Notes: generated from the sequence alone by a model not told the origin. Shown: positions 1 through 10,659, counted from the first letter of the stretch. The stretch: DNA of 64,000 nt from Pyrenochaeta sp. MPI-SDFR-AT-0127 (GCA_020747015.1 JAGTJM010000036.1:1-64000); one strand, 5' to 3'. Numbers and translations: made by a program.

Positions 1-219
1 TTATTTAGCTTAGTATTTTATTCTTACTTTATATCTTTATATATATATAATTTTATATATCTTACTTATATAAAGCCTATTCTCTTATTATCTATCTAAC
101 TATCTTAGGACTTACCCCTTTTCCTAAGAATCTTCTTATTATAATAGCGTATAATTAGGATTCTAGCGTCTACTAAAGGTTATAGGTTTAATCCTATAGG
201 CTTTACTATTTTTATATAG

Positions 220-470
220 GAGTAGGAGGATTATAGCTAACTACTCCCTTTAGGTAGATACTAGCAGCTAGAATAATAAGAAGTAGTTATAGTAAGGATA
301 ATAAGACTATTAAGTTTAATTTATTTTCTAGAGTATTATATTCCCTATAGATCTCTAGAGATCTTCTATCTCTCTATATACTAAGCCTTATTAGCTTTAC
401 TTTAGTTAGTTAATTCTACCTAGCGTAGTTATCTAAGATAACTACACTATATATTAGTATAATAGTAATC
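220..470 (+). repeat. LTR-like repeat copy, arm 1 of inverted pair
   Basis: About 250 bp that matches the reverse complement of about 2545-2815. Shared blocks include AAGTAGTTATAG, GTAGATACTAGC, TAGAGTATTATATT and TTATTAGCTTTACTTTAGT. The two copies differ mainly by transitions and small indels, as expected for RIP-mutated copies of one repeat. A TATA-like stretch followed by AAGC(C/T)TTATTAGC resembles the promoter part of an LTR, but this is inference. Confidence 0.6.
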
Positions 471-1724
471 TAAGTTAATCTTAAGTTAGTCTTATATAGA
501 AGCTTACTATTATCTAAAGCTAGGGTTCTTTCTATTACTTAGATTACTAATAGAAGGTATCTTTTTCTAACTTTATTATTCTACCTATAAGTTCTAGAAA
601 AAGTATTACTAAAGAGAAATAAGTCTCTTATAAGTTTATAGTTAAAAGTATTTTAGTAGTAAATAAAAGTTAATTAAATTTAATTAAACTAGAGATAGGC
701 TATACTCTTAGTCTACTTAGTTCTATATAAACCTATTATAGTTATACTATAACTTAGTAAGCTTTAGGTTAAGTCTAATTATATTCTAATTCTCTACTAT
801 TATTAATAGGATATTATACTCTAGTTCTAGTTTAGAGTAGCCCTCTATTTACTTAATAGCTTAAGCTATATAATTTCTTTTAACTAGCGGCCTACTACTA
901 CGTTAATCTTAATAAGGATAATACTCCTATTTAAGCTAATTCTTATTTAGGGGGAGATATTAGCTTAGGCTCTAATTCTCTAGGTTATTAGTAGTCTCTA
1001 AGTTTCTACCTTAGTACTCTATATAACTTTCTTAAAGTTAATCCTTATATAATAGTATAGGAAGTTCTAAACCTATAGGCTTTAATTATTAGAAGATTAA
1101 GAGGATCCTAACTTTTAGAATAATAGACTTTAATTATAAATAGATCTAAATTAGATTATATTAATATAAGAGTTTAGATATAATCTTTTTAAATAAAGTA
1201 GTATTATTAAAAGGCTATTACTAGTAGAAGTAAAATTCTTTTATAATATAATAATATAGTACTAAAGAGTTCTAAAAAGGATCTAAGTATAACTTAAAGG
1301 TATATAGAGTATATACTATAGTAGATAACTAAGAATACCTCTATTTCTATAGGTCTAGTATAAAAGGATAAGAAGAACTTATCCTACTATCTACTACTAA
1401 AGAGCTATACTTATATATAGAGAAATAGGGGTAATAGGGCCTAATTAAGATAGTATTAGAGGTAGGTCTAATATTCTCTAAATAAACCTCCCCTTATATA
1501 GAAATACGTGTACGTCTCTATTTCTATATAATATTTATTATAGATATATTCTTATTATAGTAGTTATACTAGGCTTTATAGAGAGCTTCTATAGTATAAT
1601 ACTACTTATTTTTCTAAACTTAGTTTAATTATCTATAAGTACTATAAGATCTTTAATACTTTTCTCCTAAGTAGTAATCTATTTATATAGACTCTTTAAG
1701 AGTTTTAGCTAATTTAGATACTTA

Positions 1725-1872
1725 TTATAGAAGTCTTAAAGCTTATAGGGTATACTTATAAAGTTTAAAGTATTATACTAAACTAGGTATAGATTATATC
1801 TAATCTACTTTACCTTATATTTTAGTTTTAAATAGTAGAGCTTATTTACTAGGATTTCTTCTATCTCCTATT
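1725..1872 (-). pseudogene. Gypsy integrase chromodomain remnant
   Basis: Translating the minus strand through stops gives a recognisable chromodomain of the kind found at the C-terminus of Gypsy (chromovirus) integrases: an EIEEIL start, then KYKVK*IRYNLYLV*YYKL. The two stops (TAG) fall exactly where the family has its conserved tryptophans (KVKW..Y.....W). TGG to TAG is a RIP-type change. This dates the block as a dead chromovirus-like LTR retrotransposon read on the minus strand. Confidence 0.6.
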
Positions 1873-2544
1873 CTTTAATATTTTATATTAGTATACTAGG
1901 TAGTTTTAAAACCTCTTACTTTAAAAGAGAATTAGAAGGTCTTTATAGAGAATATCTAGTATAAAGATATTATAGATTTTTAAGCTATATAGAAGTTTTA
2001 ATCTATAAGAGTAATCTACTTATTTAAGTACCTTAAAAGGACCTTCCTACTATTTAGATAGTTTTTAGCTAGAGTAGCTAGTTATAAGATTCTTTATTAA
2101 TAGGTAGACCTTATTACCTATAACCTAGTTAATAGGCTTATAATAGCTATTAATAATAGATTTAATTTAGCCCTAAGCCTTTTCTATATTCTTTTTTACC
2201 TCTTACTATATATTATATATATAAGTAGTTATTATAGAGGAAGATCCCTCTACTTAAGTATAAGTAGAGGAGTAATCTAACTAATTATATAGAATAGAAG
2301 TATAGAGGATAGACTAATTAAGAAGATAGATTAGATTAAGTATTCTCTAATCCTAAGAGTATATAGTTTAGACTTTATAACTTAGCTTTCTTAGCTAGAG
2401 ATTAATCTTATCTACTAATCTTTCTCTAAGCTTAGTATACTCCTATAATACCTCTATAGTATCTTTAAATCTATCTTTCTTTAGTATAGTAATCTAGTAG
2501 ACTTAAGGTTTAAGATAATTATTTATATAGTATCTAGGTTTACT

Positions 2545-2913
2545 ATAGTTATAGTATACTATTATATAGTATAGTTATCTTAGATAGCTATACTAGGCTA
2601 GTACTAGGTAGACTAAAGTAAAGCTAATAAAGCTTTATATATAGAGAGATTAAGGATCTTATAGAGATTACTAGAATATAATACTCTAGATAAAAAATTA
2701 GTACTTAATTATCTTATTATTCCTTACCTATAACTACTTCTTATTATTCTAGCTACGCTAGTATCTACCTAAAGGAAGTAGTTAGCTATAATCCTTCTAC
2801 TCCTATATAATAGTAATTATCTAAGGTTCTTTCTCTATCTAGGCTAGGTATCTTTAAGGCTAATTAGTAGATAGTAGGCCTAAAAGACTAGAGGTAGGTC
2901 TAATACTCTCTTA
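2545..2913 (-). repeat. LTR-like repeat copy, arm 2, candidate solo or 5' LTR
   Basis: Read on the minus strand it begins with ATTAGACCTACCTCTAG (probably TGTTAGACC... before RIP), carries a TATATATAAAGC segment, and ends near TATATAATAG. A second copy of the start motif occurs at 1456-1481 on the same strand, and a homologous internal segment occurs inverted at 220-470. LTR boundaries and target duplications cannot be fixed because of RIP. Confidence 0.45.
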
Positions 2914-2957
2914 GTAGCCCTTATCCTATGCTAGAGTGTGTGCCCTACCCCTTATTC

Positions 2958-3298
2958 TTATGTAACGCTTGGAGGCTTGTTACAGGCTCTTTCGATCGAT
3001 TCGGGAAGCTTTTCCTGAATTTTCTTAGGCACGATCGATGCATCACCCCCGTCCTTAGCGTGGGTCTGGTTGGTGGACTGATTATTGGGATTGCTGCTAG
3101 TGGGGTGAAACTAAAGAAAAGTTTCAGCCTCAAATCATCAACATCAAGCTATCATAGTAGAGTCAGCCGTGTAAGACTTACACCTTTAGGAAGAGACTCT
3201 TCAAGACCCTTGGGAGCCGCTTGCTGGATCTTATTTGGAACTGCTGACTCTCCAGATGCGTGGGACTTGCCCTGGCCATGATTGTTAGATGAAGACAT
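2958..3298 (-). CDS. small hydrophilic protein with two related halves, unknown function
   Basis: Two exons, 3298..3182 and 3110..2958, joined across a 71-nt intron with a GTAAGT donor and TTTCTTTAG acceptor, give 89 aa. The two halves look like an internal duplication: HAsGESaVPnKIQqaaPkGLEESLPKG in the first half and HAKdGGdasIVPKKIQEKLPESIE in the second, with FHPT at the junction. The pattern V-P-x-K-I-Q-x-x-x-P/L-x-x-(L/I)-E recurs in short fungal proteins of unknown role. An upstream in-frame ATG (3376) would add 26 residues rich in Arg and Ile that could be a mitochondrial leader; I prefer 3298. The stop lies only about 30 bp from the RIP block, yet the gene shows no RIP damage. Confidence 0.65.
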
Positions 3299-4480
3299 TC
3301 TTGTGGTTGATTGAATGATTTTGGGTATTTGAATGATTGCCCTTGTAATGTTACGAAATTTAGGAGCAAAGGACATGTTGTCGAATTTGTAACCTCGCTT
3401 TATGCTGTCTGAGGTGGTTTATGTACCAATTTTTCTCTAGCTGACGCCTCGAATTCTTATATGCGACTCTCACGCGTCATATACACATCGTCGATTGCCT
3501 ACTAGTAGCGCGGATGAGAGTATTCGACGCCACAAGATCAGTAATGTGAATTCTAACACTAGTCGGTACTATCGTGAGTGGTCAGTCTGTAATGATGCTG
3601 TCATAATCACTGCCAATTATGATCCTTAATTCTCCACAGATTCTACCCGAGCCAAGGTGTAAGTTAGCTTGAAATGTTAGCGCCCATAGAAAGATTATTC
3701 CCTATGCTCTGACGCCATGAGATGTCCTTGCGTAGTTTCAGGCAGGAAATTCATCCGCTTAACTCGACTGTGGACCTGTATTTGCCCGGCATGCAGCCTC
3801 ATGGTTTTCAAAAATTCACTTCCATTGCTCTAACTCGCCATATAGAAAACCCCAGAGCTCGGCTGTGTTACTCGTTTCGCTCGTGGATGGTTCGGATCAT
3901 GCGATCTCACATTAAGGAAGCACACTACATTTCTTCAGATCATCTTTCAAAGATTATGTGCGAGGGCTCGTTAGTCTCGTCTCTCTGACGCCAATTTTTT
4001 TTTGAATACACTAAACATGCTTCCATTGCATGTGATATCGTTGAATGTGAGGACACTTTCAATGTTATCACAGCTTCATACTAGCTGGAATTGAACAGTG
4101 ATGTGGCAAGGCTAGCGGAGCGATTGTCGTCGGCCTTTCAGCAGTACAAACAAAGTATTCGCCATGGTGAAGGGGTGAGGAACGGTCTATCTCATGTGCC
4201 AGAAGGTTACAAGATCAACTGTGAAACCGGCAGATTCTTGATCGCCAGCTCACCTATAGGTTTGACGCATAGTGAAAGAAACTTGGCAACTTACTATAGC
4301 CGATCAGTGTCTCGAATTTCAAGGCATATTTGGCCGCCATGGCTACTCTGACGGAAGTAGCGAGGATGTGCAGACTGGCATGTTTCAAGCGATGCACGAG
4401 AGTTAGATTTCCTGTCCAGTGTTGTACCTGAGCTAGTAAAGTTCCTCGGCTGGCGTAGGCGGTGACGAACTACCCCACCA
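3299..4480. other. intergenic region, possible gene fragment at 4091-4351
   Basis: No convincing gene. A plus-strand open frame at 4091-4351 (no ATG; begins at TTG) reads as plausible protein (LAERLSSAFQQYKQSI, then VPEGYKINCETGRFLIASS) but I do not recognise it and see no flanking exons. It may be a remnant. The rest is composition-normal DNA and the HEM3 promoter; a TATAAA lies at 4551-4556. Confidence 0.4.
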
Positions 4481-5818
4481 ATGCCACCAAAGCTTCCGGA
4501 ACCTTTTACGCCCAGACTTGCCTCACCACCAAATATTAACGAAACTGCGTATAAATCCTTCGCAATGACTTCCGAGGCGGCCGCAGACCCTCAAGTATCC
4601 TCCGATTCTACTCCACAGGCGACAAGTAACCCAGCGAGCACGCAGCTACCTCCCATCAACATCGGCACTCGCAATTCCGTTCTCGCTCAGATCCAAGCTC
4701 GTGCTGTCGAGCAAGCTTTAAAAGACGCCAACCCACATAGGACGTATAAAATCTGCCCTGTTGTAGTACAAGGCGATAGGGACAAGGTAACTCCATTGCA
4801 GCAGTTGAGCCAGGGCGAGAATGCGAAGAGTTTGTGGACGGGTGAACTCGAGAGTATGCTAGAGGCGGGTGACTTGGACCTCATCGTCCATTGCTTGAAG
4901 GGCACGTACTGCGAACACTTGTAGATGTTTCTTGCCCTATATACTGACGTCTGTGTAGATATGCCCACCCAACTTCCTGACAATCTCGAAATCGGTGCCA
5001 TCCTTGAACGTGAAGATCCCCGTGACGCACTCATAATCTCACCTCGTCTCCCCAAGGATGCAACACTCGCCACACTGCCGCAGGGCGCTACGATTGGTAC
5101 TTCTTCAGTTCGTCGTGCTGCCACATTACGGAAGCTTCTTCCACATCTGAAATTCGCCGATCTGAGGGGCAATGTCGGTACCCGATTAGGTAAGCTGGAT
5201 GCGGAAGATTCATCATACTCTGCTATCATATTAGCTGCTGCTGGGTTGAGAAGGATGGGCCTTGAAAACAGGATCAACCAATACTTGAGCAGTTCAAGTG
5301 GAGGCATGCTGCATGCTGTTGGCCAAGGCGCGCTTGGAATTGAGATTAGGAAGAACGATGGGGTTGCAAAGGAGATGCTTAGCAAGATTCGATGCGAAAG
5401 AACGACGCGAGCATGTTCGGCCGAACGAGCGCTGCTGCGCACACTGGAGGGAGGTTGCAGCGTACCTATTGGCGTTGAGACCTCTTGGCGAGGCAAGAAA
5501 GGTCTCACAGTAGGAGCGCAACCTGCAAAAGACTATAATAAGCACGGGAACGCCGTCGAGGAATTAGAACCAGAAGTTGATGACCAAGAACTGGTTTTGA
5601 AAGCTTTGGTCGTCAGCGTTGATGGAACAGAATCAGTCGAGTACGAAGCAGTGAAAAAGGTTCGATCGATGGAAGAAGCAGAAGATATGGGGCGAGAAGT
5701 AGCGAGGATCTTGATAGAGAAGGGAGCCGACAAGATTCTAGAAAAGATTAATGTAGAGAAACAGTGGGCAGCAAAAAAGAAACTGGACGAGATGCGAGCC
5801 GCTTCTGTTGCATCATAA
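4481..5818 (+). CDS. HEM3: porphobilinogen deaminase (hydroxymethylbilane synthase)
   Basis: Condenses four porphobilinogen molecules to hydroxymethylbilane, the third step of haem synthesis after ALA, in the cytosol. Exons 4481..4901 and 4959..5818 encode 426 aa. Family motifs in order: INIGTRNSVLAQIQA, the VHCLKDMPTQLP loop rebuilt across the intron, GTSSVRRAATL, LRGNVGTRLGKLD, and LEGGCSVPIG, whose Cys carries the dipyrromethane cofactor. The 57-nt intron must start with GC (GCACGT...TGTAG), because only that junction restores LKDMPT in frame; the branch site is TACTGAC. The first ATG adds a 28-residue leader; the ATG at 4565 may be the real start, since a TATAAA sits just before it. A dead transposon begins 388 bp downstream. 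Confidence 0.95.
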
Positions 5819-6205
5819 TGGAGAGACGAAAGACTTATGTACTTGGGAAGGTCCAAGTGCACGAACGGTACTAGGTATTATCGTAAGACCACACGATATC
5901 CCGTTTCAAACATACCTACTACGAACATGCATCTACTCATTGGAAAGTCCCTTAGCACTCTAAAATCGAGTAGGTTGCTGTGTTGGAAAGGTGACTTCTT
6001 GGCAAAATCCTCTTTCGCCTGACAATGCATCATCGACTTATTTCTCCATGCAATATGACTTTCGCCTTGTCCTTACTGGCTTTCAGCCCATTTGAAATGA
6101 CATTACATATATGGTTACAATATTGGTAGATGGCTGTCACAGTATTTTAGAAAGTAACGTATAACAAGTCATGAACTATACGTAAATGTGACCAGGCTTG
6201 CATTA
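5819..6205. other. intergenic region between HEM3 and the transposon
   Basis: About 390 bp of normal composition, presumably the HEM3 3' UTR and terminator region. It ends at the TA target site (6204-6205) of the mariner-type element. No gene seen. Confidence 0.6.
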
Positions 6206-6253
6206 CCGTGCGTCACCCCGTGACCAAACACCCCGCGTGGCCGAAAATCAGAA
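6206..6253 (+). repeat. left terminal inverted repeat
   Basis: 48 bp beginning CCGTGCGTCACCCCGTGACC. It differs from the right TIR at two positions, and this copy keeps the TpG and CpA forms, so it is the less mutated end. About 20 bp inside it (to about 6275) also retain CA and TG. Confidence 0.92.
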
Positions 6254-8272
6254 CATGTAACAGCAACTTTTTAACACTACGTAACTTAACTAATATAGGG
6301 AAAATTAAGGATACGCTTATAGCTATTAACTCCTTAGAGCTAGGCGAAAAACTTATATATTTAAAAATTACTAAATAATATAGTATTTAGTATTAGCGTT
6401 AATAAATTATTACTAGGGAGTATCTACTTTACCTATAGTTAAAGCTAAAAATTAATAAAATCTTTATCTATACTAAGAAAAAGAGCTTATATAATATATA
6501 TCTAAGCTTACTAGGTAAGGTATACTACTAACTAGGGTTATAATATAAAACTTTAGCTCTTAGATTACTAAAAAAGTAGTTAGTAAGAACTAGATTAATT
6601 AGTTTATTAAGTAGTATAGTATTAATCTTATTTCTTAATATATAGTTAGAATAGATAATAACTATTATAAAGCTAATTCCTCTACTAAGTATAAGCTCTA
6701 TTTCTCTCTTTTAGATAATAAGATTAAGAAATATAAGATAGAACCTAACTAGATCTATAATATAGATAAAAAGAGGTTCCTTCTTAGAGTTATAAGTAAG
6801 GAGAAGAGAATATTTAGTAGAAGATTCTATTATAAGGAGAACTATAGGAGTATTATCTAAAATAGTAACTAGGAGTAGATAAGCCTATTAGCCTATATCT
6901 ATATAGATAGATTAGCCTTAGAATTTACTCTTATATATTAATTAGATATATATACTCTTTAAGATTCTTAGCTTTAAGAATTTAACTCTAAGGAGAATAG
7001 GGCTTACTTTACCTTATTAATATTAGGTTAGATAAATAATAATATAGGCCTTATATAGTTAAAATAGGTATTTAAATATAATACTAAGTCTAAAGAAGAT
7101 CTAAGTATTAATTACTAATTATTATAGCTATAGATCTTATATTACTATAGATTTATTAAATATTATAATTAGAATAAGATCCTTCTAGCTATATATCTTC
7201 CTTATTTAATATATAGTTTATAGCCTCTTAATATTAGTATATTTTAGCCTCTTATATTAATATACTTATAATAAATCTTATAGTTTATAGAAGATAGCTA
7301 GAGACTTATTTCTATTAGTAAAAGAGACTTCTATCTCTTTTTTAAGGCTATATAAGCTACCTCTTTTATAAGGAATCTATCCTTAGTTTATTTAGAGTAA
7401 CTAGTCTCTCTCCTTTTAATCCTAATATTATCCTTAAAAGATTTAATAACTAGCCTATCTAGGATTATATTAGTAATAGTAAGTCTTTATAGCTAAGTAG
7501 CTTAAACTAGAGGGAGCTTAAGAACCTTATATAGTAGGTAGTTAAGAATTAGGATAATAAAGGGGTAAAGAAACTTTATAGAATCTTCTACTATATTATA
7601 ACTAAAAAGTCTATACTTAAGTATAAAGTATTAACTATAAGATATATCCTTATCTATAAAAGAGAGTATAGAAAGTCTAGTAAAGTCCTCTCTTTATAGT
7701 AAGATAAGGACTATTATAGAGGTACTATATTCTAGTTACTAAGAAGGTAAAAGAAGTATATAATTACTAGGTTATTTAAGCTAAGGAGAAGTAATAATAT
7801 TAATACTAAAAGTAAGAGGCTAGGTAAGATTATAATAGGTAAAGGTAGATTAAGGCTATTAAGCTTAAATTAAGGTATATAGTAAGGGCTAAGGCTAGAT
7901 TATTAAGGTAGAATAAAAAGGCTACTTATACTACTAATTAAGCTACTAGGTAAGTAGCTTATAAGGCTATAAAATAACTTAAATAAGCTATCTAAATTTC
8001 TAAAAAGGGTAAGAGACCTAGCCTTAAGCCTCCTATTAAAGCTTATTATAAAAAAAAGGCTATACTAAAGGGTTATAGTAGTAAGAAGCTATTAGGGGTA
8101 ATACTAGGCCTACTACTAATTAAGTTACGCTAGGGCTATAAAATTAAACTTCTAATTAAATACTATTAGCTATAGATAGTTATAGGCTATATAAATTACT
8201 CTACTAAGAAAAATTATAATAATAGCTTTTATACGTGGCTTAATAACCTTAAGTTGGTTAATAGTTTTAATA

Positions 8273-8320
8273 TTCTGATTTTCGGCCACGCGGGGTATTT
8301 GGTTACGGGGTGACGCACGG
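8273..8320 (-). repeat. right terminal inverted repeat, RIP-marked
   Basis: 48 bp, read on the minus strand as CCGTGCGTCACCCCGTAACC and onward. Relative to the left TIR it carries TpG to TpA at TIR position 18 and CpA to TpA at position 24, both RIP-type transitions. Confidence 0.92.
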
Positions 8321-10183
8321 TATCTCGAGAGATGCCAATTATTTCTGTATCATTTCCAACTTTACGAACTACTTACCAGCAATAAACGGTGCCATACATA
8401 TATCTGAAGACACCGAGAGGGCAGTAACCACAACACCTATGGTGTAATCAACACTGTGCTCATGAGTGAAGGCATGTCATGGATCATCGTGCTCTTTTGC
8501 CGTTTCAGTATATCTGACATGTCAGTGGTGTTGATAAAACTGACTAGCTTTCCACTCATAGTATACAATGCAACGAGCAACCCCGAGCTGTGAGGGTGCT
8601 GAGGTCTTCTACAAATTGATACTGGCGATCATCGTCGCCGTTATGTCGGGCACGCTGGCAGGCGTGTGTCGGTTGTGTTCGGTGATGGTCTGATTTTTCC
8701 AGATTACTTTAAGTATGTTGATCCGCAGCAGATAGCTCGCAGCAGTGCGACTAATCTTGTTTCGGTAATTCTCATCCTTCTGTTGATTAACATTGGATCT
8801 TCGACAGCCTAAATGCTAAATGTTTGCTGCAGACTACTGCACTGTGTCTCTATCACATCTTGCCTACCAACTGCCTTATCTTTATGCGACTCAAAATCAA
8901 AGACAAGGTTCATAAATGATCAGCTAGCCATATGAAGATATTAGAAGGAACGCTGGTCTTCGGTCCTTGAAGTCGTGGACGATATGGAATGCTAATCAAT
9001 GTCGAGAGAGTCTGGCATGGGACTATATTAGTACCATTCATGGCTCTAACAATAAGTTTGCCGGTTATAACAGACAGACTACAGTAAACTATGCCGGGCT
9101 AATACCTTGATTGTGCTGTGCTTCGCAATGATGGACTGTTTCGTCATGGACACCCACAGGAAGTTTGATGGCCCAAAACGGGATGTACGATGTAGCAATT
9201 TAAGAAATATTGAAGCAGATAGGTGCACAATGCATCAATAGTCCTCAAAGCCTCAGGATCGTAGAGATAAGTATGATCAGACGTCGTGACATTCCTACAA
9301 AGCGTCTGCGTGAACAATTCAATAGTAATACGCATCTTCAAAAGTACTGAAACCTTGGTGTGATATGATTATGACCTTCACTCTAAATCTCACGTACAAC
9401 ACATGTTCTCCTGGCCGATATCGGCCCTGCTCATTTCCTGCTCATTTTCAACTATTCGCAGTTACTGTTGTATATCAGTTAGCGCACATACACCATTCCA
9501 CCAAGGTTACGGCGACCTTCCGCATTTGGACCTAGTTGCCGAACAACTTTGTCGATCCCCGACCTCACATGGCCTATCGTGAGCGCACATGTGCCCGCTG
9601 ATCCAAGATTCAGCGATAAGAAGGAAAGAACGCTTGCTTTAGTCTTCGGCGACTCGCTTTCTGTACCTTCCTGATCAGCGAGAAGCACAGGGAACATGGC
9701 ATGCGGAGCATGCACTCCTGATAACTATAACTATCGGGCCTTATACTCTGTGAAAGTATTGACAAATGGGCGGGCTCAACGTGAACGAGTGCTTCAAGGA
9801 TTGTTACGGCGCAATGGTCCGGCGAAGTGGAGATTTACCATCTTTGACTGTGAGTGGTAGCCTATCGCAAGGAGGCACCGATGCTTCAGAAGTTACTCTA
9901 AGCTATCGCGGAGTAACTGTTGCTTTTGGCAATTGCTAACGAAGCTTGGCCTACTATTGCGGGCGAATAACTCAACTGCGATTGACTTAATATATCTGGT
10001 GTGTGATCGTCCAGATAGAATTTTAGATGGATCGGAATCGCCCGTAGTGTTTCATGAAGGTCGTGACTATAAACTTGAACAATGAGCCCTTAAGGTGAGC
10101 TTCAGGCCAAAAGTCTAGCAAACATCTCGTCACACCATACAGGTTTCCTACTTACAGTATCGAGTTTTCAAGCTACAATAACG
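8321..10183. other. gene-poor region downstream of transposon
   Basis: About 1.86 kb of normal composition with no gene I can support. An ATG-initiated open frame at 9766-9939 (57 aa) has three Cys (ECFKDC near the start and a terminal FGNC), a little like the tail of a small secreted protein, but has no signal peptide or clear upstream exon. A minus-strand frame at 9479-9715 is unrecognised. This could be decayed accessory sequence next to the RNase gene. Confidence 0.4.
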
Positions 10184-10659
10184 ATGTATCTCTCCAGCCT
10201 CCTTCTCTTTGTCGTTCCCGTCGCTCTCGCACTTCCCACATCCTTGGTCACTGAGGGTCCAACTGAGGAAACCATTGAGGCAAGGCAATGTTTTGTTACG
10301 TGCGGCTCGACTTGCTACACAAGCGCACAAGTCTCTGCCGCTCGCAGTGCTGGTTATAATCACTACACAAGAGGAACTACGGTTGGTAGCAACTCTTACC
10401 CTCATACGTACAGAAACTTAGAAGGCTTCGACTTCCTTGTCAGTGGCCCGTACCAAGAGTTCCCGCTGAGGACATCTGGTGTGTATACTGGAGGTAGGTT
10501 ATCTGAGCGATATTTGAGGGTGTAACTTATGTGCTGACGACAATTGCAGGATCCCCTGGAGCAGATCGAGTCGTCTTCAACACGGCAGGAGCTCGTGCGG
10601 GTGAAATAACTCACACTGGTGCCTCGGGTAACGCCTTCGTTGCGTGCAGTGGGTGGTGA
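10184..10659 (+). CDS. secreted guanyl-specific ribonuclease, RNase T1/F1 family
   Basis: Two exons, 10184..10493 and 10550..10659, with a 56-nt GT-AG intron (branch GCTGACG), encode 139 aa. Residues 1-18 form a signal peptide, followed by a short acidic pro-region ending near EAR. The mature domain starts QCFVTCGSTCYTS. The five T1-family active-site residues are visible: Tyr and His in SYPHTY, Glu in PYQEFPL, Arg in GADRVVF and His in THTGASG; four Cys are placed for the two usual disulphides. It should cleave single-stranded RNA after G outside the cell. Its place in a gene-poor, transposon-flanked stretch fits an accessory or effector-like secreted protein, but that role is inference. Confidence 0.93.

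Larger units (their letters stand above)
1..2925. repeat. RIP-degraded AT-rich block with LTR-retroelement remnants
   Basis: Very AT-rich DNA with almost no CpA or TpG dinucleotides and no open frame of 60 codons, the signature of repeat-induced point mutation. The change to normal composition near 2925 is abrupt. Inside are at least two copies of an LTR-like sequence in opposite orientation (about 220-470 on plus, about 2545-2815 on minus) and a repeated LTR-start-like motif (1456-1481 and 2889-2913). A Gypsy integrase chromodomain remnant lies on the minus strand at about 1725-1872. The block runs off the left edge of the window, so its true length is unknown. No functional gene is visible. 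Confidence 0.85.
6206..8320. mobile_element. Fot1/pogo-type Tc1-mariner transposon, RIP-inactivated
   Basis: 2115 bp flanked by TA on both sides (6204-6205 and 8321-8322), with terminal inverted repeats of 48 bp (6206-6253 and 8273-8320) that match at 46 positions. TA duplication, TIR length and total size fit the Fot1/pogo group of Tc1-mariner. Translating plus-strand pieces through stops shows transposase remains: a helix-turn-helix-like region near 6440-6560, and IEPN*IYNIDKKRFLLRV near 6740-6790, matching the family's IYNMDEKGFLLGV block that holds the first catalytic Asp. The interior is AT-rich with CpA and TpG nearly gone and many stops, so the element is not autonomous. Confidence 0.9.

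Noticed and set aside
1..2925. Centromere-like or subtelomeric AT block
   Set aside because: Composition fits, but retroelement remnants with RIP-type changes explain it, and no telomere repeat or large AT expanse is visible.
4091..4351. Plus-strand open frame as a stand-alone gene
   Set aside because: No ATG at the start, no flanking exons and no recognised family; kept only as a note in the intergenic entry.
4687..5508. Long minus-strand open frame (273 codons) opposite HEM3
   Set aside because: It lies antisense to the well-supported porphobilinogen deaminase exons and has no recognisable domain; codon shadow.
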